DNA from: Cerrena zonata
Taxonomy: Eukaryota > Basidiomycota > Agaricomycetes > Polyporales > Cerrenaceae
Assembly: GCA_038087015.1 (NCBI GenBank)
Contig: JASBNA010000002.1
Location: 2,480,001 to 2,544,000 of the forward strand
Direction: 5' to 3'
DNA length: 64,000 nt
In this document: positions 60,781 through 64,000 of the stretch, piece after piece
Layout: every line of letters begins with the position of its first letter
Numbering within the stretch: position 1 is the stretch's first letter
Program-made: the position numbers and the translations under genes
The notes under the pieces: model-generated
What the model was told of the DNA's origin: nothing
The model's database searches: none
Seen by the model: only the letters and a program-made list of their open reading frames with translations

Positions 60781-61286
60781 CTTCGAAGATAGTAAAGAAG
60801 CTAGCTGGTAGCTCATACATTGACTTTGAGAAAGTATTGCACAATAAATATTGTTGGATGTTGATCGCCCTTACGAGCTTCCAGAAGAGTGAGGCATTGC
60901 AGTAGTAAGAACCCGTAGACAACTCAGGGAAGGAATGTGTCAGTCCAATTGAGAACGAAACGACAGGCGAGTCCCAAGTTGACAACCGAAGGCCGACAAT
61001 AGGACACTCAGTGAATGTTGCACAATCACCTTCCTTTGTAGCTGTCAGAAAATAGTACATGAGTTGCGGCACAAAGAAAATATACGAGACTGACGGAGCG
61101 CTCACTGGCAGCACCGTTGAATAGTTTGTGTGATCGTTCATCAAGATACTACTACAGCGTTTACCTATCCTTTCCCTTTCAATTCCAAAAGCCCAGATAA
61201 TATACAACAGTCCGTGAAAAAGAAACCAATAGTGATACCCATCATAAACAATGCAAAGGAAACCCCCAACCAATCCATCACTACCA
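60781..61286. other. Spacer downstream of homeodomain gene 3
   Basis: About 500 bp. A long minus-strand open frame (61519-60710) covers it, but its first part is an out-of-frame copy of the homeodomain gene's second exon. No gene is called. Confidence 0.45.
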
Positions 61287-61799
61287 CTACCGGAAGAACA
61301 CTGGGCGATGAAGCAGCAATAACGCATACACAGCGTCCTCGACACCAGCTTCAAGATATGGCAAACGTGCCTGAGTAAAATTCGGCGATGGGAGTTCGGT
61401 AAGGGTGGATTCAGGCGTAAACGAGAGAGAACTCTCTGAGTTTGTCGAAGGGGAGGAAGGTACGTCTCGACTTCTTCCTTGCAATGCGGATCGTCGTGCA
61501 CGTCCGAGTTGACGGCCATGGTCTTTGAACCAACGTTCGAGTTTGCTCACAGGACTATGTTGTGTGAGGGAGATGGACATCAGATAGCCTATCGCATATA
61601 CTCACAATCCATTGAACTCCTCGGACAGCGCTTCAAGCGTTTCACGAGAGGGGTTCTCGTCGGTAGAAAATACGACCCGCAAGCGATCTCGTTGGAACTG
61701 TGTCATACGAGAGCTCGGAGACGAAGGTAGGCTATTGGCAGAAGCAACACGCTTAGAGCGTTTAGCTCGAGTAGACGTGAGGTTGGTTTGCGAGGGCAT
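61287..61799 (-). CDS. Small divergent homeodomain protein 3
   Basis: Two exons (61799-61606, 61554-61287) give 153 residues. A basic N-terminal part (TRAKRSKR) precedes a homeodomain-like region: SRMTQFQRDRLRVVFSTDEN, PSRETLEALSEEFNGF and SKLERWFKDHGRQLGRARR. Helix 3 keeps Trp-Phe but has Lys-Asp-His in place of Gln-Asn-Arg, so the invariant Asn of DNA contact is missing or shifted. The intron sits at the same point and phase as in homeodomain genes 1 and 2. The end GVEDAVYALLLLHRPVFFR resembles the hydrophobic ends of those two. It is half their size. It may bind DNA differently or act through dimerisation; this is inference. Confidence 0.7.
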
Positions 61800-61885
61800 A
61801 ATGCTAAGTGTACAGTGTCGCTCCAAAAAATGTAGGGGAGAGTGGCAAGACGGCTAAAACAGTACGCAGGCAAAAGTAGCCTGTC

Positions 61886-61893
61886 TTTATATA
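61886..61893 (-). promoter_or_regulatory. TATA-like element upstream of homeodomain gene 3
   Basis: A TATATAAA-like stretch on the minus strand lies about 90 bp before the ATG at 61799. Confidence 0.3.
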
Positions 61894-62492
61894 CGTCTTG
61901 TGCGAAGCCACTCGTTCTTTGTAAGATCTCACTCCACGGATGGGCGATACGATCTCTTTACATCTCAAAGAGAGTGGGCCACTTGATAAGAACACGAGGA
62001 CACCGGCAAGCACAAAGGAAAGAGCAGCTTAATTAAGCCATCGCGCATGTTTCTTTGAGCTGGAGGAATGTGTAATTGAACATTGTACAAGTGGCGATCG
62101 CAAGCCTGCGCACAAAGGAATTGCAAAGGATCGAATGCAATGCATGCTTGACAATGTCATTGCTTTCATAGGGACCTACCGACATGATGTATGCGGCATC
62201 GCATACAGTGGGTTGAGTACTTAGGAAACGAACAGCTCCCGGGACCGCCGACTCAAGCATATAAAACTGTTGAAATGCATCACAAATGTACAATGAACTG
62301 CATACGGATGGCACTGGGGTAAAGACAAGATGACAATCAGGACGGAGTAAGACAGAAATCCAGAAATCACATATTAAGTAGACGCCCATAAGCAAATCAC
62401 AGTCGTGTGCTTTCCTGGGCGCGTCACACTTTCCTAGCAACAGTCCAAGCACTGTGTAGACTCCTTATACGTGGCCGCGCCAGTATCATCCC

Positions 62493-62498
62493 TATAAA
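62493..62498 (+). promoter_or_regulatory. TATA box upstream of YOP1-like gene
   Basis: TATAAA lies about 40 bp before the ATG at 62538, followed by a pyrimidine-rich stretch, the usual form of a strong fungal core promoter. Confidence 0.45.
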
Positions 62499-62537
62499 AC
62501 CCCTCTTGCGTCCCACCACACCCTACAGCACCCAGCC

Positions 62538-63455
62538 ATGTTCATGTCACTCATCTCTCACGTACTAAGGTATGTACCACAACACTACTTCACCAGACGT
62601 GGACGTGAATGTATGCTTCTCGATCTTCTAGTGCATGGTTTGCATTCTTCCTGCCGTGTTTTGGCACATGGAAGGCCTTGTCCAAAAAGCCCATCTCGGA
62701 GCCTGATATTGAGAAATGGGGCATGTATTGGTCGGTCGTCGGTGCCTTTGTAGCGTTCGAGTACATTGGCGAGTGGCTTGTGAGTTGGTAAGTGTGTCGT
62801 ACGACGTCATGATCGTGCTCGGAATAATTATTTACACGTCGTGCCTTCTTTTCATTATCCAGGTTCCCATTCTACTGGGAGACCAAGACCATCATCCTAC
62901 TTTTCCTCGCTCTTCCGCAAACTCAGGTATGTCACTCGTTTGATTTTCACTCACACGACATCTCAATAACTCACACCTCTACAGGGTTCTACTTGGGTCT
63001 ACCAAACCTATCTCTCGCCATTCTTCACCAAAAATGAAGAACAAATCAATGCCGGCATCGTAGCTGCGCAAGCCAACATCCTCACATTCCTTCAGACGCG
63101 TCTGACCATGCTCTGGGAGGCCGCTCTCAAGAGCGTCACCCAAGCCAGCGCAGCACAAAATGGTTCCGCTGCACCAGGTACACCTGGCGCTCAGCAACCC
63201 GCTGCCGGAAGCCCACTAGGATTCGTCCAAGGTCTTTGGAACTCATATGGTCCTACTGCCTTGGGTGCCTTGCAGCAATACGCTCACGCAGCCCAATCAA
63301 CTTCCGCTATGGCTGTCAATGTTCCACCTTCAGCCGCTCCTGCTTCCGCTGCTACTACAGGGTATGATGCTACACCTCAGCGTAGTCAACCTGTTACCCC
63401 CGCTGCAGCTGCCGATCCTGCTGCACCTCCTTTCCCGGAGCCCAAGCTTTACTAA
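62538..63455 (+). CDS. YOP1: YOP1/REEP (TB2/DP1/HVA22) ER-shaping protein
   Basis: Four exons (62538-62569, 62632-62787, 62863-62926, 62985-63455) give 240 residues. The reticulon-like core is SAWFAFFLPCFGTWKALSKK, KWGMYWSVVGAFVAFEYIGE and WFPFYWETKTIILLFLALPQ, then TQGSTWVYQTYLSPFFTKNE. These hairpins wedge into the ER membrane and stabilise tubules. The C-terminal third is an Ala/Pro/Gln-rich tail beyond the amphipathic helix (EEQINAGIVAAQANILTFLQ) and is longer than in yeast Yop1. The first exon codes for only ten full residues. Confidence 0.9.
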
Positions 63456-63855
63456 ATAGCTGTTGACAGTTGTTTGGAAAACAATTAGAAGTGAACGTCG
63501 TAGTGCTCTCGATTTGCATGGTTATTTAAATAGCAGAAATTGGACAATCCTTTCGATTGGAACTAGTAGTCAGACTGGAAATAGAGTTTTCGAAGTATAC
63601 TCTTTACATCAGTTAAACTGTTGAGGGTATAATTGTCCAATATTGATATTAACGATGTCTGGTATGCGTGTTCGACTGCTGATCATGGATATGGTCTTTA
63701 AAACTCAAGTACTCATTAGTATTACAGAATGAGAGGCAACGTAAGTGGATAATCCTATATGTACATACAACGTTGCAAAAGGGCTTACACGACTACTCGC
63801 CATCACTAAAATTACAAGATATCGATGAAGAAGACTATACCAAACATCGTGCCGT
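63456..63855. other. Spacer between YOP1 and the edge copy of the ubiquitin-like gene
   Basis: About 400 bp of convergent 3' flanks. No gene is supported. Confidence 0.55.
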
Positions 63856-64000
63856 TCAGTTGTGAACCTCCATACCTCCCCATTCCAACACGCGAAGTCC
63901 ATCTCCCTTGCAAACAGCAGTGGCGTCTTGAACACCAACCACTTTCGCCCAATCGAACATGCCAGTGGAATCTCTAGTCCAGTCACCACGAGAACTTTCA
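63856..64000 (-). CDS. Third copy of the ubiquitin-like-domain family (partial, 5' end outside window)
   Basis: Only the last 47 codons and the stop at 63856-63858 lie in the window. The frame reads SSRGDWTRDSTGMFDWAKVV then [20 protein letters not shown] and GMEVHN. This aligns residue by residue with the C-terminus of the protein encoded at 28499-29915 ([18 protein letters not shown], then [11 protein letters not shown]). The frame is open and the changes are mostly conservative, so unlike the copy at 60.2 kb it may be an intact gene. The ubiquitin-like part would lie outside the window. Confidence 0.75.
   Translation of the reverse strand, partial: ESSRGDWTRDSTGMFDWAKVVGVQDATAVCKGDGLRVLEWGGMEVHN

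Larger units (their letters stand above)
61800..62537. other. Shared upstream region of homeodomain gene 3 and YOP1
   Basis: About 740 bp between divergent starts. A minus-strand frame (62452-62033) of 139 codons lacks recognisable features. TATA-like motifs lie near each gene start. Confidence 0.5.

Noticed and set aside
60710..61519. 269-codon minus-strand frame as a gene
   Set aside because: Its first third is an out-of-frame reading of homeodomain exon 2, and no domain, splice pattern or start context supports the rest.
62033..62452. 139-codon minus-strand frame upstream of homeodomain gene 3
   Set aside because: It lies in a shared promoter region, has no recognisable motif and its cysteine-rich content looks like chance reading.
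1..64000. tRNA genes, rRNA genes, CRISPR arrays, transposons
   Set aside because: No T-loop motifs in the right spacing, no rRNA-like stretch, no regularly spaced repeats and no transposase or reverse transcriptase frames were seen. A tRNAscan or RepeatMasker run would be decisive.

Overview
This window looks like nuclear DNA of a basidiomycete fungus, most probably an Agaricomycete. Genes on both strands are tightly packed and cut by many short introns (about 45-70 bp, GTRNGT donors). The protein families are fungal throughout: GCV2, RSC9, UTP17, ALG12, COG1, a Zn2Cys6 regulator, and several types typical of mushrooms (an F-box/LRR-like gene, a ubiquitin-like family, intron-rich seven-helix receptors). 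No rRNA, tRNA, CRISPR array or intact transposon was seen. The species cannot be named from the sequence alone. All gene models were joined by hand from reading frames and splice signals, and no database was searched.

Layout. 1-7.7 kb: a WHIM/DDT-type chromatin protein (cut by the window start), a FAM32A homologue, and two Golgi genes in a row (TMEM115-like and COG1). 8-14.5 kb: three tandem paralogues of a seven-helix, receptor-like membrane protein. 14.7-21.9 kb: SEC61 gamma, a mitochondrial PPR protein with a broken frame, and glycine dehydrogenase GCV2. 22.9-27.1 kb: an RSC9-like chromatin remodelling subunit with two frame breaks, and an HxxxDG acyltransferase. 28.5-29.9 kb: a ubiquitin-like-domain gene. 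30.7-35 kb: a nucleotide-sugar (GDP-fucose type) transporter and an O-fucosyltransferase-like enzyme transcribed divergently. 35.3-40.4 kb: an FBXO21-like F-box protein, a multi-pass membrane protein and an RCC1-repeat protein. 40.6-42.8 kb: two tandem homeodomain genes. 43.2-52.3 kb: an F-box protein, ALG12, the PLP homeostasis protein, xylose reductase and ketopantoate reductase. 52.5-59.9 kb: UTP17/NAN1 and a long Zn2Cys6 regulator. 60.2-64 kb: a decayed copy of the ubiquitin-like gene, a third small homeodomain gene, a YOP1/REEP gene, and the start of a third ubiquitin-like copy running out of the window.

Links between genes. TMEM115 and COG1 both serve Golgi retrograde traffic. The transporter would supply GDP-fucose to the lumenal fucosyltransferase-like enzyme beside it. 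ALG12 and SEC61 gamma serve the ER. Two lineage-specific families stand out: the seven-helix array, and the three homeodomain genes sharing one intron position and a C-terminal hydrophobic motif.

Caution on sequence quality. Four otherwise well-formed genes (PPR, RSC9, xylose reductase and the Zn2Cys6 regulator) can be read through only if single bases are added or removed, and a fifth (the 37.5-38.9 kb membrane protein) has an unresolved junction. Several one-base breaks in conserved genes point to indel errors in the assembly more than to real pseudogenes, but both explanations remain open.
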